This document shows positions 16,530 through 24,121 of a stretch of DNA of 64,000 bases, piece by piece. Numbering within the stretch: the stretch's first letter is position 1; the number at the start of each line of letters is the position of its first letter. This DNA comes from Stigmatella aurantiaca. GTDB taxonomy: Bacteria; Myxococcota; Myxococcia; Myxococcales; Myxococcaceae. Below the pieces are notes generated by a model. That model was not told the DNA's origin. It did not search any database and saw nothing but the letters and a program-made list of their open reading frames with translations. The position numbers were made by a program, and so were the translations under genes. The stretch is from NCBI RefSeq assembly GCF_900109545.1, contig NZ_FOAP01000014.1, positions 160,646 through 224,645 on the forward strand, in the 5' to 3' direction.

Positions 16530-16754
16530 CTATTGGTGGGGCACGCGCTCACGAATCGCCTTCTCCAATGCGTCCAACCAATCGAACCACTGGGCAGGAT
16601 CCACGGACTGCCCATCGCCGGCCAAGGGGAGCCAGGAAAGCAGGTCCGTCAGTGCCTCGGGCTTGCCGCCCCGCTTCCAGTACGCATCAAGGAAGAGTTC
16701 CATCGCCCGGTATGCGGTCTGAGCATCAACCACCGTTCTGGCGTCTATCGGCAT
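16530..16754 (-). CDS. Immunity-like small protein, paralogue B
   Basis: 74 residues, acidic, cytoplasmic, helical: MPIDARTVVDAQTAYRAME, then FLDAYWKRGGKPEALTDLLS and PAQWFDWLDALEKAIRE. About two thirds of positions match the neighbouring 71-residue protein, so this is a tandem duplication. The start is supported by GGGGAGG upstream, and the copies share their ribosome-site context. Small size, acidity, tandem copies and lack of enzymatic motifs are the usual look of immunity proteins of polymorphic toxins, but no toxin gene is next to it. Function is inferred. Confidence 0.6.
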   Translation of the reverse strand: MPIDARTVVDAQTAYRAMELFLDAYWKRGGKPEALTDLLSWLPLAGDGQSVDPAQWFDWLDALEKAIRERVPHQ

Positions 16755-16829
16755 TCGCTGCCTCCCCCGCCCCTGCAGCGGTCATAAAGCTGATGGCCAG
16801 GGCGATTATGCACCGGGAGGCACGTGGCA

Positions 16830-17045
16830 TCATCGCTGCTCACGGATCGCTGCTTCCAAGGCACTCAACCAATCCCCCCAGTGAGCTGGGTCCGCAGTCT
16901 GCCCGTCATCTGCCAGATGAAGGCCCGAGAGCAGGATTGCCAGTTCATCTGGCCTGCCCCCCCTCTCCCAGTACGCTTCAAGGAAGATCTCCATCGCCCG
17001 GTATGCGGTCTGTGCATCGATCACTGTTTTGGCGTCTATCTGCAT
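16830..17045 (-). CDS. Immunity-like small protein, paralogue A
   Basis: 71 residues, MQIDAKTVIDAQTAYRAME followed by FLEAYWERGGRPDELAILLS and PAHWGDWLSALEAAIRE. It is the upstream member of the tandem pair; 75 bases separate it from paralogue B. The start is preceded by GGGGGGAGG. Sequence divergence between the copies is spread across the protein, suggesting an older duplication under selection for slightly different partners. Divergent from the DGPF/ECF42 unit. Confidence 0.6.
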   Translation of the reverse strand: MQIDAKTVIDAQTAYRAMEIFLEAYWERGGRPDELAILLSGLHLADDGQTADPAHWGDWLSALEAAIREQR

Positions 17046-17129
17046 TCACAGCCTCCCCCCTGCATACTCGGTTCGATGGCCCCACTTCTAACTGCGCGGC
17101 AGGGGGACGCCGAATATTTTCGTGCGGGA

Positions 17130-17157
17130 TGTCGAGAAAATGCGCTCGGCTCCGACC
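17130..17157 (+). promoter_or_regulatory. ECF42-type autoregulatory promoter
   Basis: TGTCGA (17130-17135), a 17-base spacer and CGAC (17153-17156) match the -35 TGTCGA and -10 CGA/TC elements described for ECF42 sigma factors. The site lies about 55 bases before the DGPF gene that leads the sigma-factor unit, so the sigma factor probably activates its own operon. Confidence 0.6.
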
Positions 17158-17211
17158 TACCTGTGACCGCGCACTCCATTCCGGGGTGCTGGCGCTCACC
17201 AGGAGCCAACC

Positions 17212-17607
17212 ATGAAGTACATGCTGATGATGCACACCCCGTCCAACGGGCCGTACCAGATCTCCCAGTGGCGGCAGGAGGACTTCAAGGCGCACATCGC
17301 CTTCATGATCCATTTCACCAAGCAACTCGGAACCTCGGGGGAATTGGTGGCCGCCGAAGGCCTGGCCGGGCCCGACCAGGCCAAGCGCGTGCGCGCCGGG
17401 CAGGATGGCAAGCCCATCACCGACGGCGTGTTCCCGGAGTCCAAGGAGTTCCTCGCCGGTTTCTGGATCGTGGACGTCGAGAGCCCCGAGCGCGCCTATG
17501 CGATTGCCGCGCAGGCCTCCGCCGCGCCCGGCCCCGAGGGCAAGCCGCTCAACATGGCGATCGAAGTGCGGCAGGTGCCGAGCGGCCCTCCCCCTGACAT
17601 GGCCTGA
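17212..17607 (+). CDS. DGPF (YCII-related) domain protein of an ECF42 unit
   Basis: 131 residues opening MKYMLMMHTPSNGPYQ, with KPITDGVFPESKEFLAGFWIVDV, the signature of DGPF proteins (YCII-like ferredoxin fold). These soluble proteins are near-invariant partners of ECF42 sigma factors and are often targets of them; their biochemical role is not settled. The ATG has AGGAG upstream. Its stop overlaps the sigma-factor ATG by one base (TGATG), so the two are translationally coupled. Confidence 0.88.
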   Translation: MKYMLMMHTPSNGPYQISQWRQEDFKAHIAFMIHFTKQLGTSGELVAAEGLAGPDQAKRVRAGQDGKPITDGVFPESKEFLAGFWIVDVESPERAYAIAAQASAAPGPEGKPLNMAIEVRQVPSGPPPDMA

Positions 17608-18869
17608 TGCCCTCATCCCTGGACACCCCTGCCGAGCAGTTGCTGCGTGACCTCGCGCCGCAGGTGCTCGGCGTCATGGTCCGGCGCTTTCATGACTTCG
17701 CGGCCTCGGAGGACGCGGTCCAAGAAGCATTGATCGCCGCGGCGCTCCAGTGGCCACGCGAGGGCATTCCCCAGGAGCCACGCGCCTGGCTGCTCCAGGT
17801 CGCCTCCCGGCGCATCGCCGACCAGGCACGGGCCGAGGCGGCCCGCCGCCACCGGGAAGCGCTCGTGGTCAGCCTCGTGCCTCCCGAGCTGCAGATCGTC
17901 CTCGCCGCCGACGCAGACGAGGCCTCGGGGCGGGACGACAGCCTCGTCCTGCTCTTCATGTGTTGCCACCCGGTGCTCACGCCGGCCTCCGCCATTGCGC
18001 TGACCCTGCGGGCCGTGGGAGGCCTGACGACAGCCGAGATCGCCAAGGCATTTCTCGTCCCAGAGGCGACGATGGCCCAGCGGATCAGCCGGGCCAAGCA
18101 GAGCATCCAGACCTCCGGCGTGCCGTTCCAGATGCCCACGCCGGAGGAGCGCGCCCAGCGTCTGGGCACCGTGCTGCACGTGCTCTACCTCCTCTTCAAC
18201 GAGGGCTACACGGCCAGCGCCGGTCCTGAGCTGCAACGCATCGACCTGTCGGGCGAGGCGCTGCGCCTGACGCGCCTGCTCCGTGGCTTTCTGCCAGAAG
18301 ATGGTGAGGTGGCCGGGCTGCTGGCGCTGATGCTCCTGACCGATGCGCGGCGCGCGGCACGCACCGGTCCCTCGGGCGAGCTGATTTCCCTCGATGCCCA
18401 GGACCGGAGGCTCTGGGACTCACGCGCCATCGCCGAGGGCGTGGCACTCGTCACCGAGGCATTGTCGAAGGGCTCCATCGGCACTTACCAGGTTCAAGCC
18501 GCCATCGCGGCCGTGCACGACGGGGCGGCGCGGGCCGAGGACACGGACTGGCCCCAAATCCTGGCCCTCTATGAGGTGCTCCTGAGGCTGGCCGGCAACC
18601 CGGTGGTGGCGCTCAACCACGCCGTCGCCATGGCCATGGTGCACGGCCCCAGGGCCGGGCTCGAACGCCTCAAGGCCCTCGATGCCGACGCGCGCCTTAC
18701 CGGGACGCACCGCCTCGACGCCGTCCGGGCCCACCTGCTGGAACGGGCGGGCGAGCCGGAGGCCGCGATCGCGCACTACCAGAAAGCCGCCCGCCTCACG
18801 GCGAGCCTTCCAGAGCGGGACTACCTGCTGCTGCAAGCCGCGCGATTGAACGACGCTCAGCGGAAGTGA
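17607..18869 (+). CDS. ECF42-group RNA polymerase sigma factor with C-terminal TPR-like extension
   Basis: 420 residues. Region 2 is at about 15-85 (VMVRRFHDFAASEDAVQEALIAAALQWP) and region 4 at about 125-175 (GLTTAEIAKAFLVPEATMAQRISRAKQSI). They are followed by the long extension (about 190-410) typical of ECF42, including YLLFNEGYTASAGPELQRIDL and a helical repeat tail (AIAHYQKAARLTASLPERDYLLLQAARL). There is no anti-sigma gene nearby; the C-terminal extension is thought to control activity in this group. Coupled to the DGPF gene, with an ECF42-type promoter ahead of both. Regulated process unknown. Confidence 0.9.
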   Translation: MPSSLDTPAEQLLRDLAPQVLGVMVRRFHDFAASEDAVQEALIAAALQWPREGIPQEPRAWLLQVASRRIADQARAEAARRHREALVVSLVPPELQIVLAADADEASGRDDSLVLLFMCCHPVLTPASAIALTLRAVGGLTTAEIAKAFLVPEATMAQRISRAKQSIQTSGVPFQMPTPEERAQRLGTVLHVLYLLFNEGYTASAGPELQRIDLSGEALRLTRLLRGFLPEDGEVAGLLALMLLTDARRAARTGPSGELISLDAQDRRLWDSRAIAEGVALVTEALSKGSIGTYQVQAAIAAVHDGAARAEDTDWPQILALYEVLLRLAGNPVVALNHAVAMAMVHGPRAGLERLKALDADARLTGTHRLDAVRAHLLERAGEPEAAIAHYQKAARLTASLPERDYLLLQAARLNDAQRK

Positions 18870-18997
18870 GCAGGGCGCCTACACCGCGAAGGGGTCCGGC
18901 GTACGCCAACCACCAGAAGCGTGAGAGAAGCCGTGAAGCGGGGACGGATTGCCCCTACATTGCGCCCCTCATTTCCTGAGCTGGAGAAGACGTACCC

Positions 18998-20776
18998 ATG
19001 CGGCAGAAGGTTCGCGCCCTCATCAACGACACGCTCACGGCGCTCAAGACCGCCGGCACGCTCAAGCTGGAGCAGGTGCCCGGTTACACCGTGGAAGCCC
19101 CGAAAAACCCGGCCCACGGCGACTGGTCGGTCAACGTGGCGATGATGCTCACCAAGGCCGAGGGCAAGCCCCCGCGCGACATCGCCCAGGCCATCGTGAA
19201 GGGGCTGGTGGATCCGCAGGGCATCGTCACCAAGGTGGACGTGGCGGGCCCCGGCTTCCTCAACTTCACGCTCAAGGAGCAGGTCCACCAGCAGGTGGCG
19301 CGCGAGGTGCTCCAGGCCGGGGAGACCTTCGGCCACCAGCCCCCCAAGTCCACGGGCAAGCGCGTGATGGTGGAGTTCGTCTCCGCCAACCCCACGGGCC
19401 CGGTCCACATCGGCCACGCCCGCGGGGCCTTCATGGGCGACGCGGTGTCGCGGCTGCTGGAGGCCGCGGGCCATGACGTTACCCGCGAGTTCTACATCAA
19501 TGACTACGGCAAGCAGGTGGAGACGCTGGGACGCACCGTCCACAAGCGCTACCGGGAACTCTTCGGCCAGCAGGTACACCTGGCCGAGGGCGAGTACCCC
19601 GCCGCGTACGTCATCGACATCGCCAAGACCTGGAAGGAGGCGGTGGGCGAGCGCTACCTGAACGCCCCCGAGTCCGAGTGGCTGCCCGAGGCCATGGCGG
19701 TGGGCATCCGCGAGAACCTGAAGGCCATCCGCGAGACGCTGGAGCAGGCGAGCATCCGCCACGACGTCTTCTTCAGCGAGGCCTCGCTGCACGCCGCGGG
19801 CAAGGTGCACGCCATCGTGGACCAGTACAAGGCGCGCGGCGTCACCTACGAGGCCGCCGAGGCCGAGCGCCAGGGCGAGAAGGTCCGCCACGAGGACAGC
19901 AAAGCGGCCCAGTACACGGACCGGCAGCGGGGCGGCACCTTCCTGCGCACCAGCCAGCACGGGGATGACGAGGACCGCATCATCCTGCGGCACGACGGCA
20001 CCCCGGTGTACCTGACGGCGGACCTCGCCTACCACCAGGAGAAGTACCAGCGCGGCTTCGACCGCATCATCGACGTGCTCGGCGCGGACCACGCCGGGCA
20101 CACGCCCCGCATCCACGCGGGCATGGCGCTGCTGGGGCTGGACACGAAGAAGCTCGAGTTCCTGCTCGTGCAGCTCGTGCGCATCACCCGCGGGGGCGAG
20201 GAAGTCAAAGTCAGCAAGCGCAAGGGCACGGTGTTCGAGCTGGAGGACCTCATCCTGGAGGCGGGCGCCGATGTGTGCCGCTTCCTCTTCCTGGTGAAGA
20301 CGGCCAACTCCCGGTTCGACTTCGACCTGGACCTGGTGAAGAAGCAGTCCAAGGACAACCCCGTCTTCTACTTCCAGTATGGCCACGCGCGGTGCGCGAG
20401 CATCCTGAAGAAGGCCGAGGAGAAGGGCACCCCGTTCGTGGGGCTGGAGAGGCTCACGCAGGCCCACCTGGCGCGCCTGACGCTCCCCGAGGAGCTGTCT
20501 ATGCTCAAGAAGATGAGCCAGTTGCCGGACGTGGTGGCCAGCGCCGCCGAGCGCCTGGAGCCCCACCACGTGCTCTACTTCTGCCAGGAGCTCATCAGCG
20601 ACTTCCACAGCTACTACACGAAGTACAAGACGGACCCCATCATCAGTGCCGACGCGGAGAAGACCCAGGGACGGCTCGGGCTGGTGGCCGCGCTCAAGCA
20701 GACCCTGCGCAGCGCGTTCGCGCTTCTGGGAATCCAGGCGCCCGAGTACATGGAGGCCCCTCCGGACGAGGAGTGA
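18998..20776 (+). CDS. argS: Arginyl-tRNA synthetase
   Basis: Charges tRNA-Arg with arginine in the cytoplasm. 592 residues, close to the usual 560-590. The N-terminal Arg-S additive domain (about 1-100) precedes FVSANPTGPVHIGHARGAF with the class I HIGH motif at 137-140. Later come HDGTPVYLTADLAYHQEKY, IDVLGADHAGHTPRIHAG, a KMSKS-like VKVSKRKGT, and the DALR anticodon-binding domain at the end (MKK...LPDVVASAAERLEPHHVLYF). Single-copy housekeeping gene, transcribed alone. Confidence 0.97.
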   Translation: MRQKVRALINDTLTALKTAGTLKLEQVPGYTVEAPKNPAHGDWSVNVAMMLTKAEGKPPRDIAQAIVKGLVDPQGIVTKVDVAGPGFLNFTLKEQVHQQVAREVLQAGETFGHQPPKSTGKRVMVEFVSANPTGPVHIGHARGAFMGDAVSRLLEAAGHDVTREFYINDYGKQVETLGRTVHKRYRELFGQQVHLAEGEYPAAYVIDIAKTWKEAVGERYLNAPESEWLPEAMAVGIRENLKAIRETLEQASIRHDVFFSEASLHAAGKVHAIVDQYKARGVTYEAAEAERQGEKVRHEDSKAAQYTDRQRGGTFLRTSQHGDDEDRIILRHDGTPVYLTADLAYHQEKYQRGFDRIIDVLGADHAGHTPRIHAGMALLGLDTKKLEFLLVQLVRITRGGEEVKVSKRKGTVFELEDLILEAGADVCRFLFLVKTANSRFDFDLDLVKKQSKDNPVFYFQYGHARCASILKKAEEKGTPFVGLERLTQAHLARLTLPEELSMLKKMSQLPDVVASAAERLEPHHVLYFCQELISDFHSYYTKYKTDPIISADAEKTQGRLGLVAALKQTLRSAFALLGIQAPEYMEAPPDEE

Positions 20777-20871
20777 CGGCCCGCTCCCTCTAGAGAAAAT
20801 AACGCACCGCACCCAAGGGGCGGTCCCGGAACGGGGGCCGTCAGGTATGGTGCGGTCCGTCGAACGACACC

Positions 20872-21645
20872 ATGGGTTCCATCCACATCCTCCGAGACTT
20901 CATCTCCCCCGCGGAAAGCTTCACCCGCACCCTGCGCATCTACCTGCCCGACGGCTACGACGCGTCCTCGGACCGGCGTTACCCCGTGCTCTACATGCAC
21001 GACGGGCAGAACGTCTTCGCGCACCCTGAATCCTCCATCTACGACACCTGGTGTGCCAACGTGGCCCTGGACCGCCTGGTGGGCGAGGGCCGGCTGGAGC
21101 CGTGGATCATCGTCGCGGTGGACTCGACGCTCCACCGGCTCGCGGAGTACTCCCCCTGGGACGAGCCCCGCAGCCAGGTGGTGGCACGGGGCGGGGAATA
21201 CGTCCGCTTCGCCGTCGAGACGCTCAAGCCGTACATCGACTCCCACTACAAGACGCGCCAGGGGCCCGAGTGGACCGCCGTCATGGGCTCGTCCTTGGGC
21301 GGGCTGATGGCGCTGCACCTGGGCTGGACGCACCCGGAGCTGTACGGCCGCATCGGCGGGATGTCCCCCTCGGTCATGTGGGGCTACGGCCGCATGTTCG
21401 AGCAGTGGAAGCGCCACACGCGCAAGTGGAGCCGCATCTACCTGGACGCCGGCGTCCACGAGAACATCGACCCGGTGGGCTACCAGATGCGCTACGGCGA
21501 TGCGACGCGCGACTTCTACCTCCACCTCAAGCGCCTGGGGTACGCCGATCACGAGCTGTTCCTCGTGCTGGAACCCGAGGGGCTCCACCACGAGTTGGAC
21601 TGGCAGCGCCGGCTGCCGCTCGCGATGCGCTGGCTGCTGAGCTGA
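20872..21645 (+). CDS. Alpha/beta-hydrolase esterase, Fes/CE1-like
   Basis: 257 residues, no clear signal peptide. The early part, LRIYLPDGYDASSDRRYPVLYMHDGQNVF, and the nucleophile elbow GSSLGG (Ser141) are typical of the esterase D / enterochelin-esterase-like family, which also includes feruloyl and acetylxylan esterases. The last part provides the His (GLHHELDWQRRLP). The substrate cannot be read from sequence; siderophore esters or polysaccharide acyl groups are possible. It is convergent with the ATP-grasp gene, with 13 bases between them. Confidence 0.8.
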   Translation: MGSIHILRDFISPAESFTRTLRIYLPDGYDASSDRRYPVLYMHDGQNVFAHPESSIYDTWCANVALDRLVGEGRLEPWIIVAVDSTLHRLAEYSPWDEPRSQVVARGGEYVRFAVETLKPYIDSHYKTRQGPEWTAVMGSSLGGLMALHLGWTHPELYGRIGGMSPSVMWGYGRMFEQWKRHTRKWSRIYLDAGVHENIDPVGYQMRYGDATRDFYLHLKRLGYADHELFLVLEPEGLHHELDWQRRLPLAMRWLLS

Positions 21646-21658
21646 CGCACCGCCCCGC

Positions 21659-22822
21659 TCACGAGGTCATCTGGATGAGCCGGATGGCCTCTTTCATGGT
21701 GTCCAGGTTCTGGTGGCGCGTGAGGTAGATTTCATTGCCCAGCGCGCTGTGAAACACCGCGGGCATCTCCAGGTGCTGGAGCAGCGCATCGCCCAGCTTC
21801 GACACCACCTCCCGGTGCGCGTGCAGGTAGCGGCGGCTGGAACGCCGGGCGGTGTGGCAGACGTGGTACTTGCGCGTGTACGGGAAGGGCGTGACGGGCT
21901 CGCCGGTGAGCATGCGCGCCCACAGCCGGTAGACATCGATGTCACAGGCGTAGTTCATCATGTCCGTCAGCACGCTGCCGGGCGGACGCAGGTTGGCCTC
22001 GAGCGCCACGAAGCTGCCGTTGTCGAGCCGGAAGAACTCCAGGTGGAACCAGCGCTCGCGCAGCCCCAGCGCTTCCACCATGCGCCGTCCCAGGGCATCC
22101 AGCTCGGGGGGCAAGTCCCGCAGGCTCCAGATGACGGTATCGCGCTGCTCGATGACCGACTCCATGATGCCGTTGCTGTACTCGTGGCTGAAGGTGCAGA
22201 CGATGCGCCCCTCCGCGTCCACCATGCCGTCATAGGTGACGATGGCGCCCTGCACGAAGGTCTGCGCCACGTAGCTCGTGGGCAGGGGCTGGGAGAAGAG
22301 GGCCTCCACCTCGCCGTCGTTCTTCACCTTGAAGGTGTGGGCCGCGCCCACGCCCACGTCCGGCTTGAGCACCAGCGGGTAGCCCACCCGCTGGGCAAAG
22401 GCCTTCACCTGGGCCGCATCCGTGGCGGGGATGGCGTCCGGGTGGGGAATCCCTGCCTTCTTGAACACATCATGCATGCCCAGCTTGGAGCGCAGCCGGG
22501 CGATGTCCCCGGGCAGCAACCCCGGGACGAAGAAGTCCGCGCGCAGCCGGGCCTCGGACTCCAGCCACGACTCATTGAGCGAGTCGATGCGGTGGATGCG
22601 CCCATGGCGCCAGGTGAGGTAGCCCACCGCCCGCAGGAGCGCCTCGTGGTTGTCGAGGCTGGGCGTGAAGTAATACTCGCTGAGCGCGTTGCGCAGCTCC
22701 GGCCTCAGGGCGTCGTGCGGTGCATCGCCAATTCCCAGCACGTTGACCCCACGCTCGCGCAAGGCCTGGACGAAGTGGATGTAGTGCGACGGGAAGTGAG
22801 GAGAGATAAAGACGACGTTCAT
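21659..22822 (-). CDS. ATP-grasp family ligase
   Basis: 387 residues. A Rossmann-like N-terminus (MNVVFISPHFPSHYIHFVQALRERG) is followed by the ATP-grasp core: the lid strand GYPLVLKPDVGVGAAHTFKV, a hinge around SYVAQTFVQG, and metal ligands near HLEFFRLDNGSFVALEANLRPPG. Such enzymes join a carboxylate to an amine or thiol by an acyl-phosphate. The closest look is to carbamoyl-phosphate-synthase-like or biotin-carboxylase-like single proteins; the substrate is unknown. Transcribed alone, with the manC stop about 100 bases upstream on the same strand. Confidence 0.8.
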   Translation of the reverse strand: MNVVFISPHFPSHYIHFVQALRERGVNVLGIGDAPHDALRPELRNALSEYYFTPSLDNHEALLRAVGYLTWRHGRIHRIDSLNESWLESEARLRADFFVPGLLPGDIARLRSKLGMHDVFKKAGIPHPDAIPATDAAQVKAFAQRVGYPLVLKPDVGVGAAHTFKVKNDGEVEALFSQPLPTSYVAQTFVQGAIVTYDGMVDAEGRIVCTFSHEYSNGIMESVIEQRDTVIWSLRDLPPELDALGRRMVEALGLRERWFHLEFFRLDNGSFVALEANLRPPGSVLTDMMNYACDIDVYRLWARMLTGEPVTPFPYTRKYHVCHTARRSSRRYLHAHREVVSKLGDALLQHLEMPAVFHSALGNEIYLTRHQNLDTMKEAIRLIQMTS

Positions 22823-22921
22823 GAGACCGAGGCTGCCCTCCCAACCCGGCAGGATAGCCGACTTGCCGGGCCGTGGGGGCGCCTATCTCACGCAATGCGT
22901 TAAAGGACCCTGAACCTTGTT

Positions 22922-23986
22922 TCAGAGGTATTTCTGGCGCTTGCGGGCCTTGAGGGCCTCCACCACCTTGCGCACATCCTGGCTCTTGTCCTTGGGCACC
23001 ACGAGCACCGCGTCCCCGGCGTCCACCACCACCACGTCCGTGAGGCCCACCACCGCCAAGGGCCGCTTGTCGCCCAGCACCACGCAGTTGTCGCAGTCCA
23101 CCACGACGGTCTCGTCTCCGGAGACGACGTTGCCGCGGGCATCCGCGGGGCGCACCTCGGGGATGGCGGCGAAGGAGCCCACGTCGGACCAGCCGAAGTC
23201 CCCGGGCAGCACGGCGATGTTGGAGGCCTTCTCCATCACCCCGTAGTCAATGGAGACGGCGGGCAGCTTGGGGAACACCTTCTTGAGCACGGAGGGGAAG
23301 GTGCGCTTGCCCACCGCGCCCTTCAGGGCCGTGAGCCCCTTCTTCATCTCCGGCATGTGCTCGGCGAGCGCCGCCAGCATCACATCCGCCCGGAAGACGA
23401 AGATGCCGCCGTTCCACAGGAACTCGCCGGACTTCAGGTAGCCCTGCGCCGTCTCCAGGTCCGGCTTCTCCTTGAAGGCCTTCACCTTCCGGCCGCCCCC
23501 GTCCAGGGGCTCGCCGAGCTGGATGTAGCCGTAGCCCGTCTCCGGGCGGTGGGGCTGGATGCCCAGGGTGACGATGTGGCCCCGCCCGGCGAGCTTCGCC
23601 GCCTCGGCGAGCGTCTTGCGGAAGCCGGCCGGATCCGCCACGTGGTGGTCCGAGGGCAGGACGAGGAGGATGCCCTCCGGGTCCCGGGCGGCCACCTGCA
23701 CCGTGGCCAGGGCGATGGCCGGCGCGGTGTTGCGGGCCACGGGCTCCACCAGGAGGTTCTTTGGGGGCAGCCCCTTCACCAGCTTCGCGGCGGTCTTGGC
23801 GTGCAGGGGGCCACAGACGATGAAGGTGTCCTTCAGCGAGGCCAACCCCTTGAGCCGGGCGGTGGTGTCGGTGATGAGGGGGAGTTTCGAGGCCAGGGGC
23901 AGGAACTGCTTGGGGCGGGCCTGACGGGACAGGGGCCAGAAGCGGGTGCCGGAACCACCGGCCATGATGACGGGATAGAGGGCCAT
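22922..23986 (-). CDS. manC: Mannose-1-phosphate guanylyltransferase
   Basis: Makes GDP-mannose from mannose-1-phosphate and GTP, feeding exopolysaccharide or O-antigen synthesis. 354 residues: nucleotidyltransferase signature MAGGSGTRFWPLSRQARPKQF at the N-terminus (about 8-28), LLVLPSDHHV, AFKEKP and WNGGIFVFRADVML. The C-terminal beta-helix is present but the fused phosphomannose isomerase domain of bifunctional forms is absent. Divergent from the SGNH/MBOAT pair that probably acetylates a polysaccharide. Confidence 0.92.
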   Translation of the reverse strand: MALYPVIMAGGSGTRFWPLSRQARPKQFLPLASKLPLITDTTARLKGLASLKDTFIVCGPLHAKTAAKLVKGLPPKNLLVEPVARNTAPAIALATVQVAARDPEGILLVLPSDHHVADPAGFRKTLAEAAKLAGRGHIVTLGIQPHRPETGYGYIQLGEPLDGGGRKVKAFKEKPDLETAQGYLKSGEFLWNGGIFVFRADVMLAALAEHMPEMKKGLTALKGAVGKRTFPSVLKKVFPKLPAVSIDYGVMEKASNIAVLPGDFGWSDVGSFAAIPEVRPADARGNVVSGDETVVVDCDNCVVLGDKRPLAVVGLTDVVVVDAGDAVLVVPKDKSQDVRKVVEALKARKRQKYL

Positions 23987-24121
23987 GGGCGGCGCACCAT
24001 AGCGCCTCCCGGAACGGAAGGACGGGGCTTTGCCTGCTTGCTCCCCCTACCGTCCACCAGGCACCCGTGCCGAGGGCGGAGTTTTGACCCCAGGCCGAAA
24101 AGCCAGTCTCATGTCGCGGAG

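Noticed and set aside
23357..24121. N-terminal extension of the SGNH-like gene back across manC
   Set aside because: The extension is antisense to the manC coding sequence and lacks protein character; the membrane anchor begins at about 24122.
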